Of a stretch of 64,000 nt of DNA, positions 32,532 through 41,568 are shown piece after piece; the first letter of the stretch is position 1; every line of letters begins with the position of its first letter. The translations under genes and the position numbers were made by a program. Source of the DNA: an uncultured Clostridia bacterium (GTDB lineage: Bacteria; Bacillota; Clostridia; CAKSNL01; HGM11501). A model generated the notes under the pieces. It searched no databases, was not told the DNA's origin, and worked only from the letters and a program-made list of their open reading frames with translations. The stretch is from positions 248,001 to 312,000 of the forward strand of contig CAKSNL010000002.1 in NCBI GenBank assembly GCA_934476235.1, given 5' to 3'.

Positions 32532-33454
32532 AAACAGATGTTGTAAACAGATTTATTTGGTACAAGGGCGAAATAATGAATGTCAATGACGCAAAAATCA
32601 ATATTCTTGCGCCGACATCTCAATTCGGTCTGAACGTTTTTGAAGGGATTCCCTGCTATTGGAACGATGGTGAAAAGCAGCTTTATGCTTTTCGCTTAGA
32701 TGATCACTATGACCGATTGCTTCGCTCTGCAAGACTGATTCAGATTAATTGCCCGTACACTAAAGAAGATATGAAAAAGGCACTTTCAGATGTGGTAAAA
32801 GCAAATGAGTACGACGAAAACCTTTCGGTCAGACAGACACTGTTTGTGGACGGATTCGGCTCATGGGGCTCGGCGGAGCCTGTCGATATGTTTGTCGCTC
32901 CGATCCCTAAGGGCAGAACAAGTGCGGAGTATAACAAAAAGGGTTTACATTGCTGCATCACTTCTTGGAGAAGGATTTCCGATACAACGCTTTCTCCGAG
33001 AATCAAGTGCGGCGCTAACTACATAAACAGCCGTATGGGTCAGCGTGAGGCTTTGCGCAACGGATACGATACCTGCATCTTTTTAAATGATGCCGGAAAG
33101 GTCGCCGAGGGTCCCGGCTCTTGCTTCTTTATTGTAAAAAACAAAACGGTTATTACACCGAAGCTGACAGACAGTGTGCTTGAAAGCATCACGCGGGACA
33201 CGATTATGAGGCTTGCAGAAATGAAGGGTTACAAAGTCGTTGAGCGCAGCATTGACAGAACGGAGCTTTATACCTGCGATGAGGCATTTCTCTGCGGTTC
33301 GGCGATGGAGGTTACGCCTGTGCTTTCGGTGGACAGATATGAAATCAACGGCGGCGAAGCGGGCAAAATTACTACAGAGCTTCATAAGGCGTATCTTGAT
33401 GCCGTAAGGGGAATGAACGGTGATTTGAAGGATTGGGTCACACCGATTTATTGA
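32528..33454 (+). CDS. Class IV aminotransferase (branched-chain/D-amino-acid aminotransferase-like)
   Basis: A 308-residue PLP fold type IV enzyme. The PLP Lys is in SPRIKCGANYINS, preceded by SQFGLNVFEGIP and followed by VAEGPGSCFFIV and CGSAMEVTPV. Length and motifs match branched-chain aminotransferase-like enzymes. Its position inside a polysaccharide operon, coupled to the sugar transferase gene, suggests a dedicated role in making an amino-acid-derived substituent rather than general amino-acid metabolism (inference). Confidence 0.85.
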   Translation: MKTDVVNRFIWYKGEIMNVNDAKINILAPTSQFGLNVFEGIPCYWNDGEKQLYAFRLDDHYDRLLRSARLIQINCPYTKEDMKKALSDVVKANEYDENLSVRQTLFVDGFGSWGSAEPVDMFVAPIPKGRTSAEYNKKGLHCCITSWRRISDTTLSPRIKCGANYINSRMGQREALRNGYDTCIFLNDAGKVAEGPGSCFFIVKNKTVITPKLTDSVLESITRDTIMRLAEMKGYKVVERSIDRTELYTCDEAFLCGSAMEVTPVLSVDRYEINGGEAGKITTELHKAYLDAVRGMNGDLKDWVTPIY

Positions 33455-33466
33455 TGGAGGTACATT

Positions 33467-34297
33467 ATGAACTTTTCCGTTTTGATGTCGGTCTACGGTA
33501 AGGATAATGCAAAAGATTTTAAAACAGCCTTGGAAAGCGTTACCGTAAATCAGGAGGTAAAGCCGTCTCAGGCTGTAATTGTTCAGGACGGAACCGTTCC
33601 GCCTGTTTTTGATGAAGTTATTGAAAAATTAAAGACAGAAAACCCGGACATAGAATTTACCGTTTTGAAAAAAGACGTAAACGAAGGACTTGCGGCGGCA
33701 CTTAATGACGGACTTGCTTTATGTAAATACGATTGGGTGGCGCGGATGGATTCGGATGATATCTCGACCCCAGACAGATTTAAAAAGCAGATTGATTTTT
33801 TAAAAGAACATGACGGCATATCTGCATTAGGCGGAGCGATCGCAGAATTTGAAAATGTTATTGGGGATATCAGTTCCGAACGGCACGCCGGGCTGACGCA
33901 TAATGAAATCAAAAAGATGGCAAGAATCCGGACGCCGATGAATCACGTGTCTGTCATGTATAAAAAAAGTGCGGTTTCAGATGTCGGCGGTTACAGCGAA
34001 AACTTCGGCAAGCTTGAGGATTATAAGCTTTGGGTCGATTTGATTACTGCCGGAAAAATACTTGCCAATATAGACGATGTTATAGTAAATGTCCGGGTCG
34101 GCAACGGTTTTATTGAACGCCGCAGCAATAAACGGGAAATTGCAGATTGGGATATGCTGCAAAAGTATTTACTGAAAGGGAAAATAATTTCCAAACCGCA
34201 GGCGCTGAAAAACCGAATTTATATCAGAGTTTTTACCTATATGCCCGCATGCATGAAAAAGTTTGCCTATAAAACCGTGTTGAGAAAGAAGAATTGA
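33467..34297 (+). CDS. Family 2 glycosyltransferase
   Basis: A 276-residue GT-A glycosyltransferase. It has SVLMSVYGKD at the N-terminus and the metal-binding DSDD in VARMDSDDIS. TPMNHVSVMYKKSAV and LEDYKLW follow, as in capsule GT2 enzymes. There is no membrane segment. GGAGG precedes the ATG. It ends where the visibly AT-richer central part of the operon begins. Confidence 0.9.
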   Translation: MNFSVLMSVYGKDNAKDFKTALESVTVNQEVKPSQAVIVQDGTVPPVFDEVIEKLKTENPDIEFTVLKKDVNEGLAAALNDGLALCKYDWVARMDSDDISTPDRFKKQIDFLKEHDGISALGGAIAEFENVIGDISSERHAGLTHNEIKKMARIRTPMNHVSVMYKKSAVSDVGGYSENFGKLEDYKLWVDLITAGKILANIDDVIVNVRVGNGFIERRSNKREIADWDMLQKYLLKGKIISKPQALKNRIYIRVFTYMPACMKKFAYKTVLRKKN

Positions 34298-34299
34298 AT

Positions 34300-34740
34300 A
34301 TGAAAAAATATAAAACAGGATATACAACAGGTGTATTCGATCTGTTTCATATCGGACATCTGAACATTCTGAAAAGAGCGAAGGAGCAGTGTGAGTATCT
34401 CATTGTTGGAGTGACATCGGATGAACTTTGCTATGCGAGAAAGAATAAGTATCCCGTAATTTCGCTTAACGAGCGCATGGAAATCGTCCAAGCAATACGA
34501 TATGTCGACAAAGTAGTTGTTCAAACTGATATGGATAAATTGGAAGCAGTCAAAAGATATCATGTGGACGCTGTGTTTGTTGGCAACGATTGGCAAAACA
34601 CTGCGCAATGGAATCAATATGAAACGCAATTTGCTAAAGAAAAGTGTACAGTAGTATATTTGCCACACACTGATGGAACCAGCTCTACAATGCTGAAAAA
34701 AGTATTGGAAAAAATAGAGAATGGTGGTAGTAAGACATGA
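34300..34740 (+). CDS. Cytidylyltransferase-fold nucleotidyltransferase (TagD/glycerol-3-phosphate cytidylyltransferase-like)
   Basis: A 146-residue protein of TagD-like length. HIGH in GVFDLFHIGHLNIL is the nucleotidyltransferase motif, and TDGTSSTML matches the C-terminal signature. Such enzymes activate glycerol phosphate, ethanolamine phosphate or similar alcohols as CDP derivatives. It overlaps the LicD gene by 4 bases; CDP-alcohol formation followed by LicD transfer is a coherent pair for adding a phospho-substituent to the glycan (inference). A TTG at 34294 is an alternative start. Confidence 0.85.
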   Translation: MKKYKTGYTTGVFDLFHIGHLNILKRAKEQCEYLIVGVTSDELCYARKNKYPVISLNERMEIVQAIRYVDKVVVQTDMDKLEAVKRYHVDAVFVGNDWQNTAQWNQYETQFAKEKCTVVYLPHTDGTSSTMLKKVLEKIENGGSKT

Positions 34741-35618
34741 TTAAATATATGCGCGCAGAGACAGCTGACGAATATGGTATTAAAGAACTTCAGGAAAAAA
34801 TATTACAAATTGTAGTGTATATTGATGATGTTTGTCAAAAACTCGGACTTTCCTATTGTTTAATGGGAGGATCTGCTCTTGGTGCAGTTAGGCATCAAGG
34901 ATTTATTCCATGGGATGACGATTTGGATATTTTTATGCGACCGGAAGATTATGTAGCATTCAAAAGTTTTTTCGAACAATCGGGGGATAAAGATAATTTT
35001 TATTTGCAGGAACTGCTTGAGCGAGACGGTAGGATTGCTTCGGCAAAACTCAGGATGAACAACACAACTTACATAGAAGAAGCAACTCAAAACTGGAGAA
35101 TCCATCAAGGTGTATTTATAGATATTTTTATGCTACATAATACATCAAACAAAAAGATTTGCCGCTTTTTTCAATGTTTGAGTGCTAAATATCTTCTTGC
35201 CAAAGGGCAATACATAAAGGGAGTGCAGTATAAGGGGGTAAAGCGCATTGCAACAATCATAGCTGGCGTTACTCCGAAAAACTTTGGTATTAAGTCAGCG
35301 CTGCGCCGATTGTACAGATATGATGGCAAGAAGACGGACTATGTTTGTCATTTTATGGGCAAGGCATTTTTTCAAGAAGGCGTATATAGTACAAATTATT
35401 TTAATTCAACCAAGCGAGTACAATTTGAAACTGTGTTTTTGAATATCCCGGGTAAGGTTCATGAGTATTTGCAGGGGCGGTTTGGGGATTATATGAAAAT
35501 TCCTCAGAAAGAGTCCATAAGAATTGCGCAGCATGCGTTGCAGTGGGACACGGAAAAGGATTTCTCGGAGTATGTAAATAAAGAACGTGACTTTTCTGAT
35601 GAAAAATACTTGGTCTGA
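34737..35618 (+). CDS. LicD-family phosphotransferase
   Basis: A 293-residue LicD-family protein with the nucleotidyltransferase-like core LMGGSALGAVRHQGFIPWDD (about residues 42-61) followed by DLDIFM. LicD proteins transfer phosphocholine or other phospho-groups from CDP carriers to glycans. It is coupled to the cytidylyltransferase gene in front. No choline kinase or choline transporter gene is seen, so the group transferred is open; glycerol phosphate is a reasonable candidate. Confidence 0.9.
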   Translation: MIKYMRAETADEYGIKELQEKILQIVVYIDDVCQKLGLSYCLMGGSALGAVRHQGFIPWDDDLDIFMRPEDYVAFKSFFEQSGDKDNFYLQELLERDGRIASAKLRMNNTTYIEEATQNWRIHQGVFIDIFMLHNTSNKKICRFFQCLSAKYLLAKGQYIKGVQYKGVKRIATIIAGVTPKNFGIKSALRRLYRYDGKKTDYVCHFMGKAFFQEGVYSTNYFNSTKRVQFETVFLNIPGKVHEYLQGRFGDYMKIPQKESIRIAQHALQWDTEKDFSEYVNKERDFSDEKYLV

Positions 35619-35656
35619 TTTGAGTCTTTGCGCAGCGAAATGACTGGAGGAAGATA

Positions 35657-36664
35657 ATGAGTGAATTGATTTCGGTAATTATCCCGATATATAAAGTGGA
35701 ACCTTACTTAGCAAAGTGTGTGGAATCGGTTCTGGGGCAGACTTATTCCAATTTGGAGATCATTCTGGTTGACGACGGTTCTCCTGACCGGTGCGGAGAG
35801 CTTTGCGATGAATATGCCGAGACAGACAGCCGGGTCAAGGTGATCCATAAAAGAAACGGCGGACTCAGCGATGCCAGAAATGCAGGAATGAAAATCGCCA
35901 CCGGCGAATACCTCGCATTTATTGACAGCGATGATTGGATTGAGCGGGATTATTTTGAGGTTTTGTATCGCTTGCTGAAGGATAATGATGCAGATTTGTC
36001 AGCTATAGCTCTTTGCAACGTAAATGAAGAGGGCAAAGAGATTGGTCGGCACCATAGTGGAGAGACACATTTTCTTGACGCCGCCATTGCCATGGAAAAT
36101 ATGTTCCATCGTGATGGACTGCCATGGTGTGCTCAAGCCAAGTTATACAGGCGGGTACTCTTTGATGGAATTGAATATCCGGTTGGTGTTTTGATGGAGG
36201 ATAAAGCAACTACATATAAGGTGTTCGCAAAATGTCATAAGATTGCGTATTCGGATCTTACGCTGTATAAATATCTGGTGCGACCGGGAAGTATCATGCG
36301 GAGCCGGTTTTCCGAAAAAAGAATGCGTTCATTTGCGATTCAGGAAGAGCTGAACTTGTTTCTTGAACAAAACTATCCGGTTGCGGCTATTTCGGCGCAT
36401 GCGTATACGGTAAAGGTTGCCATTTCAATGCTTTGCATGATGTCTGATGCAAATTATAGGGATATGGAACAATCGGAAAAGCTATTCGGCTATATGGCAA
36501 AATTCAAAAAAGAGTTTTTGCATGCCTCATTTATAGACAATCGTTTCAAGATTGTAGGTCACGTTATATACGTGCTTCGTCGGCTTTGGGGTATAAAAAT
36601 ATATAACAGTATATTTTACAAAAAAATGTGTAGCAAGGCGGCTGCCGTTATTGCTGCCAAGTAG
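35657..36664 (+). CDS. Family 2 glycosyltransferase
   Basis: A 335-residue GT2 enzyme: SVIIPIYKVEPYLAKCVESV at residues 6-25, LVDDGSPDRCGELCDEYA, GGLSDARNAG and the DSDDW metal site, with a C-terminal helical region that may touch the membrane. GGAGG precedes the ATG. It closely resembles the GT2 at 62202 in operon 2 over the first ~100 residues. Confidence 0.93.
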   Translation: MSELISVIIPIYKVEPYLAKCVESVLGQTYSNLEIILVDDGSPDRCGELCDEYAETDSRVKVIHKRNGGLSDARNAGMKIATGEYLAFIDSDDWIERDYFEVLYRLLKDNDADLSAIALCNVNEEGKEIGRHHSGETHFLDAAIAMENMFHRDGLPWCAQAKLYRRVLFDGIEYPVGVLMEDKATTYKVFAKCHKIAYSDLTLYKYLVRPGSIMRSRFSEKRMRSFAIQEELNLFLEQNYPVAAISAHAYTVKVAISMLCMMSDANYRDMEQSEKLFGYMAKFKKEFLHASFIDNRFKIVGHVIYVLRRLWGIKIYNSIFYKKMCSKAAAVIAAK

Positions 36665-36675
36665 GGTTGTGTGGT

Positions 36676-37812
36676 ATGAAAAAAGTGTTGGTATTTGGAG
36701 CGACGATAAGGATTTCTCTTGATAAACAAACCGGTATTATGAAAAAAGTGCTAGCTCAGGCAAAAGTGTTTGAGTCTGCCTTTGACGTGTATACATGGGG
36801 ATTTGGAGAAAATGAAATCTTATATGTTCATGATGGTAAAATAACGGTTGTGGACCAATTTAAAAACAAAATTGAGCGAAGAATAAAATATTTCACAGCT
36901 CTCACTAATTTCGTGCTGGAAAAACAAGCGAAAGCATTCTATTTCCGTTATGCTTCTGCCGATTTTTATTTGCTGAGGGCGTTAAGAAGGTTTAAAAAGA
37001 ACGGAGTTTTATCGGTTATTGAAATTCCTTCGTATCCCTATAAAGGCGAATTCATGCATGGGATTAAGAGAAGAATGATTTATTTGCTGGATTCGATGCT
37101 GCGAATTCGGTTGAAAAAATATGTTTCAAGGGTTGTCATTTTTGTGGAAAATCCGAAATCTATTTATGGTATTCCGTGCATTAATACGATGAACGGAATC
37201 GATACATCTAACTCAATGGCAGTACATTCTGTCCCCGGTGACACGCTGAATCTGATTGCGGTTGCCAGCATGCTGCCGCACCATGGGTTTGATCGCATGA
37301 TTGAAGGGCTGAATCAATATTATTCTCAACATAATGATGCGCAATCAATTATCTTTCATGTTGTGGGAAACGGTCCGGAGCTGAAGAGCTATCGGGAACT
37401 TACAGGCAAGTACGGATTGGAGAAATACATAATTTTTTATGGGCAAAAAAGCGGAAAAGAACTTGACGAAGTGTTTGGAAAAGCGGATGTTGCGGTTGGT
37501 TCTTTGGGATTGCACAGAATAGGTCTTACGGAGAGCAGCACATTAAAAAACAGAGAATATGCTGTGCGCGGATTGCCGATAGTATACTCAACATACGAGT
37601 TGTTTTTGAAAGACTCATCGTACGCTTTGGAGCTGCCTGCAAATGATACTCCGGTGGAAATAAAAAAGATTTTGGACTTTTGGAATCGTATGAAAAACGT
37701 TGACAGCCTCCATGAAAAAATTCGGAGTGAGGCTGTTTCAAAGTGCGATATGAAGGTTACAATGGCACCTGTTGTACAGTATTTACAGAATGGCAAAGGA
37801 ATGGATTTATGA
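36676..37812 (+). CDS. GT-B glycosyltransferase (family 4-like)
   Basis: A 378-residue GT-B fold protein. The C-terminal nucleotide-sugar domain shows VVGNGPELKSYRELTGKYGL, IFYGQKSGKELDEVF and GLPIVYSTYELF. The conserved GT4 ExE segment is poorly kept (GLTESSTLKNREY). A TTG at 36667 is possible; I use the ATG at 36676. It overlaps the polymerase gene by 4 bases. Confidence 0.82.
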   Translation: MKKVLVFGATIRISLDKQTGIMKKVLAQAKVFESAFDVYTWGFGENEILYVHDGKITVVDQFKNKIERRIKYFTALTNFVLEKQAKAFYFRYASADFYLLRALRRFKKNGVLSVIEIPSYPYKGEFMHGIKRRMIYLLDSMLRIRLKKYVSRVVIFVENPKSIYGIPCINTMNGIDTSNSMAVHSVPGDTLNLIAVASMLPHHGFDRMIEGLNQYYSQHNDAQSIIFHVVGNGPELKSYRELTGKYGLEKYIIFYGQKSGKELDEVFGKADVAVGSLGLHRIGLTESSTLKNREYAVRGLPIVYSTYELFLKDSSYALELPANDTPVEIKKILDFWNRMKNVDSLHEKIRSEAVSKCDMKVTMAPVVQYLQNGKGMDL

Positions 37813-39092
37813 TGAACAAGGTCGCTCTCGCTTCTGTTCGGAAACACCAATTACCTGTGAAACCGCTTTCCGCAATGAGAGAGCTTTTTATGGCTGTTTT
37901 GTTGGTTTGGCTGGTGTGTCCCTATCAGAATTTTTTTGGGAATTGGTATATATACGGCGGCCTCTGGATAGGGTGGGCAGCCGTTGCATTTATAACTGAT
38001 TTAAAGGCATTTTGGTATATGGCTTTCTCAAAGTATACTTGGGCGGCGCTTTCCTGGCCGTGTTCAATCTTTCTGCTGTCGCTGGTTGATTGGGCGGACT
38101 TTTCACCTTACCAATTTACGATAGTTTTGGTGGTTTCGGCTTTTGTTTATTATGCCAAGGGAAATCATGTTAAAGCGTTGCGCTTTTTGATTGCAGTGTA
38201 TGTTGCATATGCGATCGTGATTTCTGCCTTCAGTATACAGCAATTACAGATCACCCCTGAAATTTCAAGAATATTGGCAAATTCGGATAAAAATATTACT
38301 TCACAGTATGCGGGTCCTTTTATGGCAAACTTCTCATTTGTAAACGGATTAACGCTGGTATCGTTGTTTTGGGTTTTTAACCTTAAAACGACTCATAATA
38401 AGTGGATACGTCTTTTTTCGCTTGCGATGGCAGTCATAGGTGTATACCTTTTGATTTGCGCACAATATTCCATTGCTTTGTTCTTATTCATGATTTTTGC
38501 TTTTATTATATGTATAGTTAACTCAAAAGGACGGCGCAATAGCAACATAAAAGCTTTTTTTCTTGTATTTGGGCTGCCTGTTCTTCTTCCGTTTGCCGGG
38601 AATATTTTACTGTCGCTTTCAGATGTGCTCTCTCCCGGATATGTGGCAAGAAGACTCAAGTCGATTGGAATGATGCTTAACTTTAACGGTATCCAGCATG
38701 GTTCTGATCTCGAGGACAGACTGCAACTTTATAAGCTTTCAATATCGACATTCTTTCAAAAGTTTTTATTCGGTGTTGGAGGTAAGTATTACGAGGCAAA
38801 CGGACTTGTCGGCGGTCATTCGCAAATATTGGACAATTTTGCGTATTATGGAATACTGTTTGGCGTCCAGTTTGTCTGGTATTTGGTTTGTTCATTTAAG
38901 AACGGGGCGGCATTTTTTGAAAATGATTTTAAGCGCATATACAAAACGATTTTTGTCGTGTACATGATACAGTGTTTATTAAATACCAGTTACAACGAAG
39001 AAATGTTATTTACGATTTTTTTCATAGTGCCGGCTCTTATTTATTTAGCACAGCATGACAGCGCCAAAGCGGAGAGGGAGGTCAAAAATTGA
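37809..39092 (+). CDS. O-antigen/capsule polymerase-like membrane protein (Wzy), operon 1
   Basis: A 427-residue protein with about ten membrane segments. The late extracytoplasmic loop carries LEDRLQLYKLSISTFFQKFLFGVGGKYYEANG split around the RLQLY and GGHSQILDNFAYYG motifs, typical of Wzy polymerases. AAAGGA precedes the ATG, which overlaps the previous stop. Paired with the flippase that follows, it would polymerise the repeat units of glycan 1. Confidence 0.83.
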   Translation: MMNKVALASVRKHQLPVKPLSAMRELFMAVLLVWLVCPYQNFFGNWYIYGGLWIGWAAVAFITDLKAFWYMAFSKYTWAALSWPCSIFLLSLVDWADFSPYQFTIVLVVSAFVYYAKGNHVKALRFLIAVYVAYAIVISAFSIQQLQITPEISRILANSDKNITSQYAGPFMANFSFVNGLTLVSLFWVFNLKTTHNKWIRLFSLAMAVIGVYLLICAQYSIALFLFMIFAFIICIVNSKGRRNSNIKAFFLVFGLPVLLPFAGNILLSLSDVLSPGYVARRLKSIGMMLNFNGIQHGSDLEDRLQLYKLSISTFFQKFLFGVGGKYYEANGLVGGHSQILDNFAYYGILFGVQFVWYLVCSFKNGAAFFENDFKRIYKTIFVVYMIQCLLNTSYNEEMLFTIFFIVPALIYLAQHDSAKAEREVKN

Positions 39093-40384
39093 CGATTGAA
39101 AAAATCAAAGCATTCGCCGGGAAATTATATCGGATAGGTTTTGCTCATATTTTTACCACTTCGGTAATCAACAAACTTCTTTCTTTAGTCACTAATATGG
39201 TGATTGTGCGTGTGCTTAGCAAATCCGAATACGGTATGTATTCATATGCATACAACATTGTAACAATCGTATTGATAGTAAGCGACCTTGGCACACGCAT
39301 GGCACGCTTCCAATATTGCTGCGAAACAAATGATCCCGCAGAACGGAAAGCCATTACACGTTTTTTAATGAGCATAGGAACGGTTTCTAACATCATTTTT
39401 TCAATCGGCACTTTTCTGTATGCAACATTTTTGCCGCTATCAATACCCGGCGGGAGATTTGCATTACAAATGTTATCTGCTACATATCTCTTTCAATACT
39501 ATTACGATCAGACCTGCTACGGCTTCAGAATTGAAAAAGATAACAAAAGATATGCTCTTTTAACAAATATCAATTCTATAGGGTATGGGGCAATGGTGTG
39601 TATCGGAGCATGGCTCTTTGGAATAACAGGCACGGCCATGGGGAAATACCTCTCCTTTGTTTTACCTGTCGTAATAGGTTTTTGCTGGATGAAACGGCGA
39701 AAAGACGATGGATTAGAGAATACGGTAACACTTTCGGCGTTAAAGAAAAGAGAAATGGTGAAGTATGGGCTTTTAATTGTACTTACGAATAGCGTATCAT
39801 CCGTACTGAGCTATTTTGATACATATTTGGTCGGACGTATCATAACAGACGAGTTGGTTCTTGCGGATTATAAGGTTGCCACGGTGATTCCGCATTCTTT
39901 GAACTTTATACCAGCATGCTTTATTACGATGATATACCCGTATTTTGTGGAAAAAGCAGATGACAGTAAGTGGATTCTCAAAGTTACAAAAAAAGCTCAG
40001 CTTTTTTTAGGAATTGTGAGTGCAATAATAGTAGTTATTTGCGTGATTTTTGCTCCGCTTGTGATTTCTATTGTTTTCGGTAACGAATACGATAGTGCGG
40101 TACCTGTTTTTCAAGTTCTGATTCTAACGTTCTTTTTTTCAGCTACTTTTAGACTGATATACGGAAATGTTCTGGCAATGTTACATCTTGTCAAGGTGAA
40201 TTTTGTATTGAGCGTAATAGAATGTGTAATTAACATTATTGCAGATGTTGTTATGATAAAAAACTATGGCAGCATTGGTGCTGCTTATGCCACATTGTTT
40301 ATTACTGTTTTTTCATCATTATTATCAGGTGTATTTTTGAATGTATACTTAAAAAAGCATAAAAGCAATGATTACACAATATAA
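39089..40384 (+). CDS. Polysaccharide flippase (Wzx/MOP superfamily), operon 1
   Basis: A 431-residue polytopic protein with about twelve membrane segments. RVLSKSEYGMYSYAYNIVTI near the N-terminus is typical of lipid-linked repeat-unit flippases. The TTG start overlaps the polymerase stop (TTGA), with GGGAGGTC upstream. The gene lies in the AT-rich part of the locus. Confidence 0.9.
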   Translation: MTIEKIKAFAGKLYRIGFAHIFTTSVINKLLSLVTNMVIVRVLSKSEYGMYSYAYNIVTIVLIVSDLGTRMARFQYCCETNDPAERKAITRFLMSIGTVSNIIFSIGTFLYATFLPLSIPGGRFALQMLSATYLFQYYYDQTCYGFRIEKDNKRYALLTNINSIGYGAMVCIGAWLFGITGTAMGKYLSFVLPVVIGFCWMKRRKDDGLENTVTLSALKKREMVKYGLLIVLTNSVSSVLSYFDTYLVGRIITDELVLADYKVATVIPHSLNFIPACFITMIYPYFVEKADDSKWILKVTKKAQLFLGIVSAIIVVICVIFAPLVISIVFGNEYDSAVPVFQVLILTFFFSATFRLIYGNVLAMLHLVKVNFVLSVIECVINIIADVVMIKNYGSIGAAYATLFITVFSSLLSGVFLNVYLKKHKSNDYTI

Positions 40385-40416
40385 GGAATATCCTGATTGT
40401 TAAATGAGGAATGTTT

Positions 40417-41568
40417 ATGGAAATATTATTGATTGCAGATACAAAATCAATATGGACAAAGGAGTTTATAGATAAAGTTCTCCTGCCTATCGGGGCATCG
40501 GTTTCATTGCAATGTGATCCGGATGCAGATGGTCGGTTTGACGACTATTATAGGGAGAATGGCGTTCGCATGATCGGGCGGTACCGATTGTCGCCGCTGA
40601 TTACGAAAATTCCGAAAATCCGCGTGTTGCACCGGGAGCTTCGGAAAAAAGCTGCGCTGGAGCCGTACAAAGGAAAATTTGATGCGGTAGTTGTGCTGTA
40701 TGTAACACCGTTCGCTGTCAAATGCGCAAAGATAATTTCAGATGGAAAAACCAAAATATACGCAATGTTTATTGGCAGCGACATTTTGCGCATAGAGTCA
40801 AAAGATGTCAAGAGGCTTTGCGAATTAATGAAAGATCATACGCTTTCTGTGGTGTGTGAATCTTGCCAAACCGCAAGGGCTTTTCAGGAAAAAATCGGTG
40901 ACAGAATTTCCGTTTTTTCTAACACCATTTATTTGGGAAATACGGTGATTCCGCATATTGATGAAAAAATTAAAAACGGTCGGTTAAGATGTAAGCGGGA
41001 ATTTAATATTCCTGAGAACCGCATTTCAGTTTGCATAGGATATAATGCGAGTCCGGCACAGCAACACCTGAAGGTTGTTGAACAGTTAAAAAAGCTCGAT
41101 GAAGAAATCAAGAGTAAAATCTACATCGTAATACCCGCGGCATATGGCGGCACAAAAGAGTATATTTCAGAAATTAATTCCGCACTGCAAGCATCGGGAA
41201 TAGAATATGGCATTCTCACTGAGTTTTTGAACCAAGAGGAAGCAGCCGCATTGCGTGTTGCGACAGACATTTTTATCAATGCACAGACAACTGATGCCAT
41301 TTCCGCCAGTGTAATGGAGGCATATTATGCCGGAGCACGTCTAATAAGTGCGGAATGGTTAAAATATCAGGAGTTTTTAAATTGGGATCTGGAATATATA
41401 AACTTCAAATCGTTTGATGGGTTGAACGAAGCGTTGGTGAAATGTTTAGATATGGGCTTTGACCAATGTAATAGAAATCGTATGAAGATATTCAAAGAAA
41501 AAAGTTGGAAGACTTGCCAAAATAAATGGAATGATATGCTAAATAAAGGAGAAACAGAAAATGATTAA
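40417..41568 (+). CDS. GT-B glycosyltransferase
   Basis: A 383-residue protein. The C-terminal half resembles GT4/GT-B nucleotide-sugar domains (VCIGYNASPAQQHLKVVEQL, ILTEFLNQEEAAALRVATDIF, ASVMEAYYAGARLI). The N-terminal half is divergent. ATG 40411 directly touches GAGGA, so ATG 40417 with a 6-base spacer is preferred. It overlaps wecC by 8 bases. Confidence 0.75.
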   Translation: MEILLIADTKSIWTKEFIDKVLLPIGASVSLQCDPDADGRFDDYYRENGVRMIGRYRLSPLITKIPKIRVLHRELRKKAALEPYKGKFDAVVVLYVTPFAVKCAKIISDGKTKIYAMFIGSDILRIESKDVKRLCELMKDHTLSVVCESCQTARAFQEKIGDRISVFSNTIYLGNTVIPHIDEKIKNGRLRCKREFNIPENRISVCIGYNASPAQQHLKVVEQLKKLDEEIKSKIYIVIPAAYGGTKEYISEINSALQASGIEYGILTEFLNQEEAAALRVATDIFINAQTTDAISASVMEAYYAGARLISAEWLKYQEFLNWDLEYINFKSFDGLNEALVKCLDMGFDQCNRNRMKIFKEKSWKTCQNKWNDMLNKGETEND

